Positions 1 through 8,234 of a stretch of DNA of 64,000 nt are shown here, one piece after another. The stretch is from Nitrospinota bacterium (lineage in GTDB: Bacteria; JADFOP01), in the NCBI GenBank assembly GCA_022562795.1, contig JADFOP010000007.1, positions 1 through 64,000 on the forward strand, given 5' to 3'. Within the stretch, counting starts at the first letter, position 1. The number at the start of each line of letters is the position of its first letter. A program made the position numbers and the translations under genes. A model generated the notes under the pieces. The model worked only from the letters and a program-made list of their open reading frames with translations. It did no database searches and was not told where the DNA came from.

Positions 1-38
1 GAATGAGCCCAGAACTCATTGAATCCCGGGCTCTAAGA

Positions 39-114
39 TGGAGCGGGCAACGGGTCTCGAACCCGCGACCTCCGGCTTGGGAAGCCGACGCTCTACCAGC
101 TGAGCTATGCCCGC
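39..114 (-). tRNA. tRNA-Gly (anticodon CCC)
   Basis: The minus strand folds as a full cloverleaf: acceptor stem GCGGGCA/TGCCCGC, anticodon loop TTCCCAA (anticodon CCC, reads GGG) and a T arm with GGTTCGAGACC. The 3' CCA is encoded at 39-41. It stands alone upstream of purD's 3' end and has its own sigma70-type promoter. Confidence 0.95.
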
Positions 115-140
115 CCCTATTTCATCGCTCTTACAATTTT

Positions 141-170
141 AATATAGAGAAAGACGCGAAACCTTGTCAA
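141..170 (-). promoter_or_regulatory. sigma70 promoter of tRNA-Gly
   Basis: On the minus strand the -35 box is a perfect TTGACA (165-170), followed by an 18-nt spacer and the -10 box TATATT (141-146). The predicted start lies about 20 nt before the tRNA. Confidence 0.75.
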
Positions 171-214
171 CCTTTTTCCCGACTACAGGCTCGCAAGAGA
201 GCTTAGGTTGAACC

Positions 215-1534
215 TTACTTTATTGGCTTTATATCTTTTCGGTAATGAATTCCTTCGTATGAAATTTTCTCCATCTCCTGGTATACCCGTTGAGAGGCAT
301 TCTCCAGGCTAGGGCCTCCGACGACCACGGAGAGCACTCGCCCCCCGTCGGTGAGGAACTGGCTCCTCTCGTCATCCCAGCACGTGCCTGAATGGAAGAC
401 GAGGGTGTCGGCCGATATACGGTCAAGCCCCTCAATGGGCTTCTTGATCGCATACCGGCGGGGGTAGCCCTGATACCACCCCTTCTTGCCTTTGGTTCGC
501 CCGCTTGTGGCGCAAACGCAGATGTAGTAATCGTCGGTCCATTCGTACTCTAGAGCCTCCATCTGCTCGTTAACCATGGCCTGCGAAATATCGACAAAAT
601 CGGTAAGAAGCCGAGGATAGATGACCTGAGCCTCTGGGTCCCCCATGCGGACGTTAATCTCCAGCACATAGGGCTGCAGGCCGTCTCCCTCTTCCACCAG
701 CATAAGGCCGATGTAGAGAATGCCCCGGTAGACGACTCCGTGCCGCTCCTTGAACCCGTGGACGAGCGGCAGGGCGATCTCCCCCATGATGGTTTCAACG
801 AGGTTTGGGTCAACCTCGTCGTTGGGCGAATAGCCCCCCATCCCTCCGGTATTGGGGCCTTCGTCGTTGTCGAAGATTGGTTTGTAATCTCTGGCCCACG
901 CCATTGGTTTGACGGCGGCCCCGTCGGTGAAACAGAAAAAGGAGAGCTCCTGGCCGTAGAGACGCTTCTCCACCACCACGCGGTCGCCTGCCTCACCGAA
1001 CTTTCGCTCGACCATGCAGGTCTCGACGGCCTGTTCCGCCTCCTCCTCGGAGGAGCAGACGATGGAGCCCTTGCCCGCCGCCAGGCCGTCGGCCTTGACA
1101 ACGACCGGGTAGCCACATTGGGCTATGTAGGCCTTGGCTTTCTCGGGCTCGGTAAAATGGCGGTACGGCGCCACGGGAATGCCCAGGCCCGACATCACGT
1201 CCTTCGCGTAGGCCTTGCTCGACTCAAGCCGCGAAGCATCCTTTGTAGGGCCGACAATGGCCATGCCGTGGGACGTAAAGAGGTCTACGATCCCCTCTGA
1301 GAGGGGCCGCTCCGGGCCCACGAAGGTAATCTCAACGGACTTCTCCTTCGCCAGGGCCAGGAGCTCCTCATTGTCACGGACAGGCACCCTCTCCAGGCGA
1401 GGCTCGCTCTCAGCCAGATGCCCGATGCCGTCGTTACCGGGGGCGATGTAGAGTTTGTCAACCTGGGGGCTCTGGAGGAACTTCCAAACGGTTACGTGCT
1501 CCCGGCCTCCGCTTCCAACCACCAAGACCCTCAT
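215..1534 (-). CDS. purD: phosphoribosylamine--glycine ligase (GARS)
   Basis: Second step of de novo purine synthesis: joins glycine to 5-phosphoribosylamine with ATP in the cytoplasm. The protein opens with MRVLVVGSGGREH, the family's N-terminal signature. It carries the ATP-grasp core (GYPVVVKADGLAAGKG) and ends with the usual domain containing RMGDPEAQVI. The start is taken at the ATG at 1534, preceded by GGAGAGG; an upstream in-frame GTG at 1561 would add nine unlikely residues. About 439 residues, close to family length. It lies beside tRNA-Gly and a few kb from the glycine reductase cluster, but a shared glycine theme is only inference. Confidence 0.95.
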   Translation of the reverse strand: MRVLVVGSGGREHVTVWKFLQSPQVDKLYIAPGNDGIGHLAESEPRLERVPVRDNEELLALAKEKSVEITFVGPERPLSEGIVDLFTSHGMAIVGPTKDASRLESSKAYAKDVMSGLGIPVAPYRHFTEPEKAKAYIAQCGYPVVVKADGLAAGKGSIVCSSEEEAEQAVETCMVERKFGEAGDRVVVEKRLYGQELSFFCFTDGAAVKPMAWARDYKPIFDNDEGPNTGGMGGYSPNDEVDPNLVETIMGEIALPLVHGFKERHGVVYRGILYIGLMLVEEGDGLQPYVLEINVRMGDPEAQVIYPRLLTDFVDISQAMVNEQMEALEYEWTDDYYICVCATSGRTKGKKGWYQGYPRRYAIKKPIEGLDRISADTLVFHSGTCWDDERSQFLTDGGRVLSVVVGGPSLENASQRVYQEMEKISYEGIHYRKDIKPIK

Positions 1535-1741
1535 CGCCTCTCCTACGCCTCCCTGCGCCACACTACCCGCCTCGCCTCCCGCGGCAATTCTGACGGCGCT
1601 GGGTGAAGCATCGCCTCTCGTGGAACAGTCTGGAGCGGGCCCCAGTCCGTGAACCGGACCAAGAGAGACTTTCCTATTAGCTCTAAGCAGATATTCCTGA
1701 AGGAGTCGGGCCCAAAACCCGGTGATTCGCTAATCTAACAC

Positions 1742-2905
1742 CTAAGAAGCATTCGACGCAACCTGCCCCTCGTGGGGCTCGGGCGGCCCATCCAAGCACC
1801 GCACAATGCTAATCAGGGGGAGGGCCTGGAGCTCCATAATGGTTGGAGGATCAACAACACTGCCCTCGGTGTCTCGCAACACCTCCAGCACGGGCCGCAT
1901 CTGACTTTTCTCATTGACCTGGACTACGCGTCCCACCTCTCCCTTGCTGAGCTCCACATAGCTTCCAAGAGGATAGATTGTTATGCGGTTGAGAAATGTG
2001 CGCAGGAGATGCTCGTCGAAGGCCTCCTTCATTTCCGTGAGGATTGTCCTAACGGCTTGGTGGGGCGTTCTAGCCGGCCGATGAGGCCTGCCGTGGGTAA
2101 GAGCCTCGAAGACATCCGCTAAGCCGATAATTCTCGCAAGCTCTTCTATCTCAGGGCTTTTCAACCCCCTTGGGTATCCGCTACCGTCGGCCCGCTCGTG
2201 CTCCTGCCCTACGATGTCGGCGAGCTCCGACAAGGACCCCCCGAGCTTTGATACCCGTTCCCGCCCGACCTCCGTATGATGCTGGACCGCCTCCAGCTCC
2301 TTCGCCGTAAGAGGACGGTCATGCTCCCACGTCTCAGAGGGCACGAAGAGCATCCCGACATCGTGGAGCATGGCCGCCAGGCAGAGCCTCACGAGCTCTT
2401 CCTCGGAGGCGACTCGGTCCTGGGCAAGCATCACCCCCAATACGGCCACGTTGAGGCAGTTGTCTACAAGATCGGACGGCGTGCCGAAAGAATCATAAAG
2501 GCAAGAGACCAAAACGTTGGAGAACTGAGGTGACCGTAGGTCGTAGGAGCCAGGGGGCATTTCCAGGATGTTGGAGACGATTTGGCCCGCGAGCCGCTCC
2601 AGCTCTTCCGGCTCCACCTGTTCGTCGGCCCGGATGCTGGAGAAGACCGCACCCAAGGTGCGGCGGGCCTCCTCGTAGATTGACAAGGCATCAGGGGGAG
2701 GAAGGTCGGGCATATACTCTTCCCGAGAAAGGGCGTCGGCAAGGGGCGTTTCCGTCTCGCCCGTCTCAGGGAAGGCGGCCTTCTCGGTCGGATCAGAAAG
2801 GGCCTGGCCGCGGACCGAAGCCGCCAGGCGGGTAGAGAACCAGTAGCCCTCCTCCTGGTCTGGTTCAGAGCCGGCCTTGTGATCGTCCACCTTGTCGCTG
2901 ACCAT
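1742..2905 (-). CDS. HD-GYP-type domain protein, altered metal ligands
   Basis: Relative of cyclic-di-GMP phosphodiesterases. The HD pair is at about residues 181-182 (MLHDVGMLF), with HHTEVG near 209 and the GYP-type segment ERADGSGYPRGL near 237-248, then ADVFEALT. Two signature positions deviate: HDVGM replaces the usual HDxGK, and the helix that normally supplies the first metal histidine reads NCLNVA. Catalysis is therefore uncertain and a sensing role is possible. The first ~80 residues are acidic and low-complexity, with no receiver domain. A C-terminal PilZ-like extension (YVELSKGEVGRVV) resembles tails of other HD-GYP proteins. Start supported by GGAGG eight bases upstream. Probably cotranscribed with the upstream ATPase gene (39-bp gap). 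Confidence 0.8.
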   Translation of the reverse strand: MVSDKVDDHKAGSEPDQEEGYWFSTRLAASVRGQALSDPTEKAAFPETGETETPLADALSREEYMPDLPPPDALSIYEEARRTLGAVFSSIRADEQVEPEELERLAGQIVSNILEMPPGSYDLRSPQFSNVLVSCLYDSFGTPSDLVDNCLNVAVLGVMLAQDRVASEEELVRLCLAAMLHDVGMLFVPSETWEHDRPLTAKELEAVQHHTEVGRERVSKLGGSLSELADIVGQEHERADGSGYPRGLKSPEIEELARIIGLADVFEALTHGRPHRPARTPHQAVRTILTEMKEAFDEHLLRTFLNRITIYPLGSYVELSKGEVGRVVQVNEKSQMRPVLEVLRDTEGSVVDPPTIMELQALPLISIVRCLDGPPEPHEGQVASNAS

Positions 2906-2944
2906 CAGTAGCCTCCGGCCGACTACGAGCGATTGCCCCCAGCG

Positions 2945-3745
2945 CTATACCATGAGCTCGCGAATGTTCCGCACATCTTCCCTATCGATCCTTTCGCGTT
3001 TATTCCCGAATGCAATCAGCAAGCTCAGGTCGCAGACAGAATTGATGAGCCGGGGGACGCCGTTGCTTTGGCGATAGGCCTCCTCCATGCCCGAGGGGGA
3101 GAAGATCTCGCGCTCCCCGCCAGCGACTTTCATCCGGTGGAGGATGTAATTTTGCGTCTCGAGGAGGCTGAGCGGCTCGAGGTGAAACTTAATGGCGATA
3201 CGCTGGCGAAGCTGAGGAACTTTGGTGATGCTGCTCAGGAGCTCCGGCTGTCCTACGAGGATGAGGTTAAAGAGAAAGCGGTTCCGCTTCTGGTAGTTGA
3301 GGAGCATTCGAATCTCCTCATAGACGTCCGGGCGCTCCATGATGAGGTGGGCCTCATCGATGAGTATGACGATTTCCCGGCCTTCGCGAAGCTTGTTCTC
3401 GCTGCGCCTCGTCAAGGCTTGAAGCACCTCCCGCTTGCCCTGGGGGACCGGATCGCCACCAATGCCCTCGTAAATCTGTTTGAGGAAATCGAGCGCCGGA
3501 AGACAGGGGTTCGTGATGACGACCGAATCGTATTTCTCCTTCTTTAATTCTTCCAGGAGCATGAAGCACATGAGGGTCTTGCCGCAACCTACCTCTCCGG
3601 TGAGCATGGCCGATCCCTTGTTCCCCTTTACGACGTAGAGAAGCCGCATGAGAGCCTCCTGGTGTTTGGAGGTCTCCATAAAGTACTCGGTGTCGGGAAC
3701 ATTTTGAAATGGTTGGCGTTTCAGCCCCCAATACTTAAGGTACAA
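2945..3745 (-). CDS. ExeA/MshM-like AAA ATPase
   Basis: AAA+ ATPase of the ExeA/GspA/MshM type, which in known systems helps assemble secretion or pilus machines at the cell wall. The start is placed at a TTG (3743-3745) because GAGGGAGAGGG sits five bases before it and the family's opening motif (YLKYWGLKRQPF) follows directly; the longer ORF back to 3919 begins in unrelated sequence. Walker A is GEVGCGKT (residues 50-57), Walker B VILIDEAH near 125, and a sensor region GQPELL follows. At 266 residues it matches the ATPase core and lacks the peptidoglycan-binding tail of full ExeA. No secretion genes adjoin it; the downstream partner is the HD-GYP gene. Confidence 0.85.
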   Translation of the reverse strand: MYLKYWGLKRQPFQNVPDTEYFMETSKHQEALMRLLYVVKGNKGSAMLTGEVGCGKTLMCFMLLEELKKEKYDSVVITNPCLPALDFLKQIYEGIGGDPVPQGKREVLQALTRRSENKLREGREIVILIDEAHLIMERPDVYEEIRMLLNYQKRNRFLFNLILVGQPELLSSITKVPQLRQRIAIKFHLEPLSLLETQNYILHRMKVAGGEREIFSPSGMEEAYRQSNGVPRLINSVCDLSLLIAFGNKRERIDREDVRNIRELMV

Positions 3746-4137
3746 GGTTCCCTCTCCCTCAATGAAAAAATACAAGGACTGGATGACAAGCCCGTGGCGA
3801 CTATGGGTTGGGGAGATACCGACAACGATGGTGGCACCAATAGGGGGCTTGCGGAGTGGTTCTCGATGAAAATGCTGCCCCACAGCAGCGTCATTTTCAT
3901 ATGACAACTTGGGATGCAAAAAAAGCGGGACAAATTATCCTGTCGCTCGTCCATGTGCTGATTCAGGACAACGAGCGCTTAAGGCATGAATCCCTCCTCT
4001 CCCTCCGTACGTTGCATGGATTCTAGTGAAAACGTAAGACCCTGTCAATGACATTCTGGGGCCTGGGGGAGGCTCCCCACATCGGTAGGCAGCAGGGAGG
4101 TCCGTCTTCCATCAGGACGACCCCATCTTGTAAGGAG
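3746..4137. other. intergenic region without a recognised gene
   Basis: This stretch separates the divergent ATPase gene (minus) and the MmgE/PrpD gene (plus). The ORF upstream of the ATPase's TTG start continues here but has no family similarity. I see no RNA gene or repeat. Confidence 0.5.
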
Positions 4138-4166
4138 TTGGCCTCCAGGGTCAACAACCGTATAAT
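4138..4166 (+). promoter_or_regulatory. sigma70 promoter upstream of the MmgE/PrpD gene
   Basis: A -35 box TTGGCC (4138-4143), a 17-nt spacer and a perfect -10 TATAAT (4161-4166). The start codon of the MmgE/PrpD gene is 38 bases further on. Confidence 0.65.
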
Positions 4167-4204
4167 GGTAGTCTCCAATTCTCCGGCCTTGAGAAAGGGA
4201 ACCC

Positions 4205-5605
4205 ATGAGCTTGCCTCCCCTGACAGCGACCCTCGCTGATTTCTGCGTAAGCCTCGATGCGGGCTCGCTTGACCCCTCCGTGGTCACCCAGACGGGCCGC
4301 CTCCTGCTCGACTATTTAGGGGTCGCTTCGAGAGGCGCCCTTAGCCCAAGCACGCAGGCTCTCTTCCGCGCCCTTAAAGCCTTGGGATTGGTCGAAGGCG
4401 ATGAACCTCTCGCGGCCACTTGCTGGAACGCCCAGCCCCTCGCCTCCACTCTAATTCACGGCACCTCGGCTCACAGCCTGGAGCTCGACGACCTCCACAA
4501 CGCATCTTCGCTCCATCCGGGAGTGGTCATCTTTCCGGCTGCTCTCGCCGCCGCGCAACTCACCCAGGCCACTCCATTAGCCTTCGTTGGGGCCGCCGTG
4601 GTGGGCTACGAGGTAGCGACGCGCCTTGGGGCGGCCGTAAACCCGGCCACCCACTACGCGAGAGGCTTTCACCCGACCGCCACCTGCGGGCAATTCGGGG
4701 CCGCCGCCGCGGCGGGGCGGCTCTTAGGACTCTCGTCCGAAGGGCTCGCCCACGCCTGGGGTATATGCGGCAGCCAGGCAGCCGGCTCCATGGCTTTTCT
4801 CTCCGAAGGGGCCTGGACGAAGCACCTCCATGCTGGCCTGGCAGCCGAGGGCGGACTTAAAGCGGCAATGCTGGCCCGGGAGGGATTTCGCGCGCCAACC
4901 ACCATCTTCGAGGACCCGCTGGGCTTTTTCCATGCCTACGCGGTGGAGCCTGAAGTCGCCCCCATGGTCGAGGAGCTCGGTCAGCGTTGGGCCGTTTTAG
5001 ATACGAGCCTCAAGCCCCACGCTTGCTGCCGCTACATGCAGCCAGCGATCGACGGGCTCATCGCCCTGGCGGAGGAAAACAGCCTGGCCCCCGAAGAGGT
5101 GGCCGCCGTGACGGTCCACTGCCTCCCGGCGGGTTTCATGATTATCGCCGAGCCGTCTGAGCGTAAAGCCGATCCCCGGCGGACGACCGAAGCCCAGTTC
5201 AGCATGCCCTTCGGGGCCGCAGTGGCCCTGGCCCGCCGCCGGGCCGGGCTCGATGACTTTAGCGATGAGGCTCTCGGCGACCCGACCATCCGGGCGCTAA
5301 TACCAAAGGTCCAATGTGTAAAGGATGAGGAGCTAGGACGGGCGTGGCCCGAACGGTGGCCCGCCGTCGTGGTCGTTGAGACTCAAGACGGCCGTCGCCT
5401 CACCCTAAGAGTGGACGACCCCAAAGGGGACCCGGCCAATCCTTTGACGGACGCCGAGATTGTGGGGAAATTTACTGAGCTTACGACCCCTTGCTACTCC
5501 GCCGACCATCGCGCGCAGCTAATCGAAGCCGCGCTCGGGATTGGAAACTTTGAGAGCCTGGAGCCGCTCTGGGCCCTCCTTGCCGAAGAAACTAAGACGG
5601 CCTGA
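4205..5605 (+). CDS. MmgE/PrpD family protein
   Basis: Member of the 2-methylcitrate dehydratase (PrpD/MmgE) and cis-aconitate decarboxylase superfamily. The all-helical N-terminal domain shows the family segments HGTSAHSLELDD near residue 84 and GFHPTATCGQFGAAAAAGRLLG near 155, then LKPHACCRYMQPAID. It starts at an ATG behind GAGAAAGGG. At 466 residues it is near family length (440-490). No prpB, prpC or acnB adjoins, so methylcitrate use cannot be claimed. Many environmental paralogues have unknown substrates. Single-gene transcription unit with its own promoter, convergent with cca. Confidence 0.85.
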   Translation: MSLPPLTATLADFCVSLDAGSLDPSVVTQTGRLLLDYLGVASRGALSPSTQALFRALKALGLVEGDEPLAATCWNAQPLASTLIHGTSAHSLELDDLHNASSLHPGVVIFPAALAAAQLTQATPLAFVGAAVVGYEVATRLGAAVNPATHYARGFHPTATCGQFGAAAAAGRLLGLSSEGLAHAWGICGSQAAGSMAFLSEGAWTKHLHAGLAAEGGLKAAMLAREGFRAPTTIFEDPLGFFHAYAVEPEVAPMVEELGQRWAVLDTSLKPHACCRYMQPAIDGLIALAEENSLAPEEVAAVTVHCLPAGFMIIAEPSERKADPRRTTEAQFSMPFGAAVALARRRAGLDDFSDEALGDPTIRALIPKVQCVKDEELGRAWPERWPAVVVVETQDGRRLTLRVDDPKGDPANPLTDAEIVGKFTELTTPCYSADHRAQLIEAALGIGNFESLEPLWALLAEETKTA

Positions 5606-5780
5606 TGGAGGATCATAAAATAGTCTATCGGCGAGATGGTCCCTCGTATTTTCTGATGTAAACCAGCACAGGTTCCTTAGTATTTATGACCTGACCCCCA
5701 AAAATCGGTCCAGATTTTAAGGGAGTATAAAAGTAATATCTGGGATCAAAACCGAAAGGAGACCAGGAGATTCGCTTTAC

Positions 5781-7241
5781 TTAATCATCCCCGGCCCACT
5801 CGCTGCGGTGTGCGTCGAGGTAGGCGAGGGCTTCATCCTTCGTAGCGACCTCTCCCGCCGCCCTGGCCTCCTCGATCGAAGCGAGCATACGCCCCACGAC
5901 CGGCCCCTCCGAGAGGCCGTAGTGGGCCATAAGCTCCCTGCCCGATAGCAGCGGCGGGGCTGGAGCGACCGCCTGGGCCCTGCGGAAGGCGAGAAGCGTG
6001 CGTACAACACCCTCCACGTCGGTGGCGGCCTCACCGCCCTCGCGTGTGGCTCGGGCGTCGGCCACCGCCACCAGGCAGACCGCCGGGGCGGCGTCTTCGA
6101 GGTCGCGGAAGAAGCGATAACAGGCCCTGCGGGTGACGTCGGCGGCCTTGCTCAGATTGAGAGGACGGAGGTGATGGGCCACCACCCGGCTTAGGAAGGT
6201 CTTCGCCCGCCCGCCCAGGCGAAGCCGCCTCGATATGGCTTTGACGACCTCCGCTCCGACCTCCGCGTGGCCGAAAAAGTGGACCTCGCCGGCGGGGTCC
6301 ACCGTATGGGTGGCCGGCTTGCCGACGTCGTGCCAAAGGGCCGCCCACTTGGTCAGGGCCCGACGGGTGATATTCGCCCCCATTGGCTCAGCAAGGTGGA
6401 CCTCCAGGTATTCGGATTCCTCCGGAAGCTCCTTATTCAGGCGCCCGAAAGCCTCCTCCAGATGGCGAAGGGTCGCCAGGGAGTGGGCCCACAAGGTAGA
6501 GGTGTGGTGACGGCCCTGCTCAAGCCCCACCATCGAAGGCTGCTCCGGCACGAGGACCTCCAGCAGCCCAATCTGGTGCAACTCCTCGATCCACGGCCAG
6601 ACGGTCTCGACCGCAAGAAGGGCGAAGAGCTCCTCCCGGACCCTCTCCCCGGCCACTTCGGCCAAGCGCTCGGCTCGTTCGGCGATTGCCTCCCGGGTTT
6701 TCCCCTCAATGGAGAAATCGAGCTCAGCCGCCAACCGCACGGCCCGAAGGAGCCTGAGAGGATCGTCGTCCAGCACCCCCGGCGCCGGCGCCCTGACGAG
6801 CCGGGCCCGAAGGTCATCCAGCCCACCCGTAGGGTCGAGAACCTCGAGGGGGCGGGCCGTGGGCTGAAAGAGGTCTTTGAGCGAGACGGCGAGAGCGTTA
6901 ACGGTGAAATCGCGCCGACCGAGGTCCTCGCCCACCGAAGGGGCTCTGAGGCCCGCTACATCGATCTCCCGCCGCTCCCCTCCCTCCCCCACCACAACCC
7001 TAGCGATTTGGCGGTCCTCATCGAGGGCGACGAAGCTCCCTCCCAGGGCTGCAGCCACCCTCCGCGCAAAGCCGAAGGGATCGTCGGGGACGAGGAGATC
7101 TATCTCCAGCGGTCCCGGCCGACCGCGGAGGGTATCGCGGATCGCACCGCCCACGAGCCACCCCTCCGCCCCGTCGGCGACGAGCCGGCGGGCGACCGCG
7201 ACGAGGAGCTCGTCGTCTCCCAGGCGCTCTAACTCCTTCAT
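5781..7241 (-). CDS. cca: CCA tRNA nucleotidyltransferase / poly(A) polymerase family with HD domain
   Basis: Class II nucleotidyltransferase that adds or repairs the tRNA 3' CCA end, or a poly(A) polymerase relative. The N-terminal head domain has GWLVGGAIRDTLRGR and the metal-binding pair in LEIDLLVPDD (residues ~28-55), then RRDFTVNALAVS and LRLLRAVRLAAELDF. A C-terminal HD phosphohydrolase-like domain carries WHDVGKPATH and FFGHAEVGAEV, as in bacterial CCA enzymes with an HD tail. Start backed by GGAGAGG. Last gene of the leftward run that contains the glycine reductase genes, 68 bp after the ligase gene. The choice between CCA-adding and A-adding activity is not certain from sequence; local tRNA genes do encode CCA. 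Confidence 0.85.
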   Translation of the reverse strand: MKELERLGDDELLVAVARRLVADGAEGWLVGGAIRDTLRGRPGPLEIDLLVPDDPFGFARRVAAALGGSFVALDEDRQIARVVVGEGGERREIDVAGLRAPSVGEDLGRRDFTVNALAVSLKDLFQPTARPLEVLDPTGGLDDLRARLVRAPAPGVLDDDPLRLLRAVRLAAELDFSIEGKTREAIAERAERLAEVAGERVREELFALLAVETVWPWIEELHQIGLLEVLVPEQPSMVGLEQGRHHTSTLWAHSLATLRHLEEAFGRLNKELPEESEYLEVHLAEPMGANITRRALTKWAALWHDVGKPATHTVDPAGEVHFFGHAEVGAEVVKAISRRLRLGGRAKTFLSRVVAHHLRPLNLSKAADVTRRACYRFFRDLEDAAPAVCLVAVADARATREGGEAATDVEGVVRTLLAFRRAQAVAPAPPLLSGRELMAHYGLSEGPVVGRMLASIEEARAAGEVATKDEALAYLDAHRSEWAGDD

Positions 7242-7309
7242 GGCCTCTCCGTAAATGGCGGTCGGGGTAGTATAGCGAAAAGGGAAGGCTTATGCAGGGG
7301 GAGGCAGGC

Positions 7310-8134
7310 TCAGCGACGGTGCGTCCAGGCGGGGTCGGCGTACTTCTCTGCGGCCAGCGACTCGGCAAGGGCGCTCTCCTCCAGGCTGAGCTTCCCCTCC
7401 TTAAGAGTCACACCCAGATGGTCCTCAACGCCCTGGACGAGCGCTGAGGCCACCTTCTCCCAACCCAGCCTGCGCCCGGCCACCTCGCCGAGGCCCGCCA
7501 TCTCCCCGCGCCACCGGGCGATGAGGGCATCCTCGCGGCCTTCTTCCTTTTCCTCCGGATGCAGGCAGCGGTAGAGCAACGCGAGGTCGAGGGTCAACGG
7601 GAGGGAGCCGTGCTGGAGGAATGCGCGGCGGCTTCTGCGCTGAGCGCTGCCGAGGACCTTTCGGCCGTCCACCATCAGCTCATAGCTCGCCGGGACGGCG
7701 AAGCAGACAGGTGTCCTCGCCCGAAGGGAGCCTGGCTTCCGGGGAACGAGGGCCGCGGCGAGGCCGAGCTTCCCAAGCCCCACCGCGAACGCCTCGGTGA
7801 CGGTCCGATATACCTCCAGCAGGTCCTGCCAGCCGGGGAAGGCCCCATGGCGGGCCGCTAGGCTGTAGGTGACCTCGTCGTCGTGCAGGACCGCCTTTCC
7901 GGCCGTCGGCCTTCGGACGAGGTCGATCCCCTCCGCGGCCAGCAGATCGGGATTGACGCTCGACGCCGATGACTGACCGAAGCCCAAGGAGACGGCGGGG
8001 GGCGCCCACCTGTAGAGGCGCAAAGTCGGGGGGCCCGGGCTCGCCTCGACAGCCCGGAAGATGGCCTCATCGACGGCCATATTCCAGGCGCCCGGGGCGG
8101 GCCCGTCAATCAAAAGACGCCATTCTTCTGTCAT
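7310..8134 (-). CDS. lipoate-protein ligase A / octanoyltransferase (LipM-like)
   Basis: Member of the LplA/LipB/BirA fold that transfers lipoyl or octanoyl groups to lysines of carrier domains such as GcvH. Visible signatures are LRLYRWAPPAVSLGFGQ (residues ~38-54), RRPTAGKAVLHDDEVTYSL (~74-92, usually RRxTGGxxVxH) and the lysine-binding region VDGRKVLGSAQRRSRRAFLQHGS near 156-178. The Ala-Gly-Lys in the first motif replaces the common Gly-Gly-Arg/Gly, a conservative oddity. The length of 274 residues fits LipM/LplA without the accessory domain. It lies 100 bp downstream of grdD, in the same strand run as gcvH, so GcvH is the likely substrate (inference). Weak ribosome-binding site. Confidence 0.8.
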   Translation of the reverse strand: MTEEWRLLIDGPAPGAWNMAVDEAIFRAVEASPGPPTLRLYRWAPPAVSLGFGQSSASSVNPDLLAAEGIDLVRRPTAGKAVLHDDEVTYSLAARHGAFPGWQDLLEVYRTVTEAFAVGLGKLGLAAALVPRKPGSLRARTPVCFAVPASYELMVDGRKVLGSAQRRSRRAFLQHGSLPLTLDLALLYRCLHPEEKEEGREDALIARWRGEMAGLGEVAGRRLGWEKVASALVQGVEDHLGVTLKEGKLSLEESALAESLAAEKYADPAWTHRR

Positions 8135-8234
8135 GGGAATTCAACGATTGGTGAGAGAAGGCAAAAGCCGGCAATCAATCCGGGTAGAATCGAGAGCCGC
8201 AACGGGCGCTCCTCGGCATCGAAAATAAACCCTA

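Noticed and set aside
740-1300. Plus-strand ORF antisense to purD (and many similar long antisense frames)
   Set aside because: High GC generates long open shadow frames; these have no family features while the opposite strand does.
3746-3919. N-terminal extension of the ExeA-like ATPase
   Set aside because: The extension is unrelated to the family and the TTG at 3745 has a strong ribosome-binding site and the family's first residues.
5606-5780. Possible repeat or mobile-element remnant with GACCTGACCCC
   Set aside because: The motif occurs once here without an adjacent transposase or inverted repeat; I could not support a repeat.
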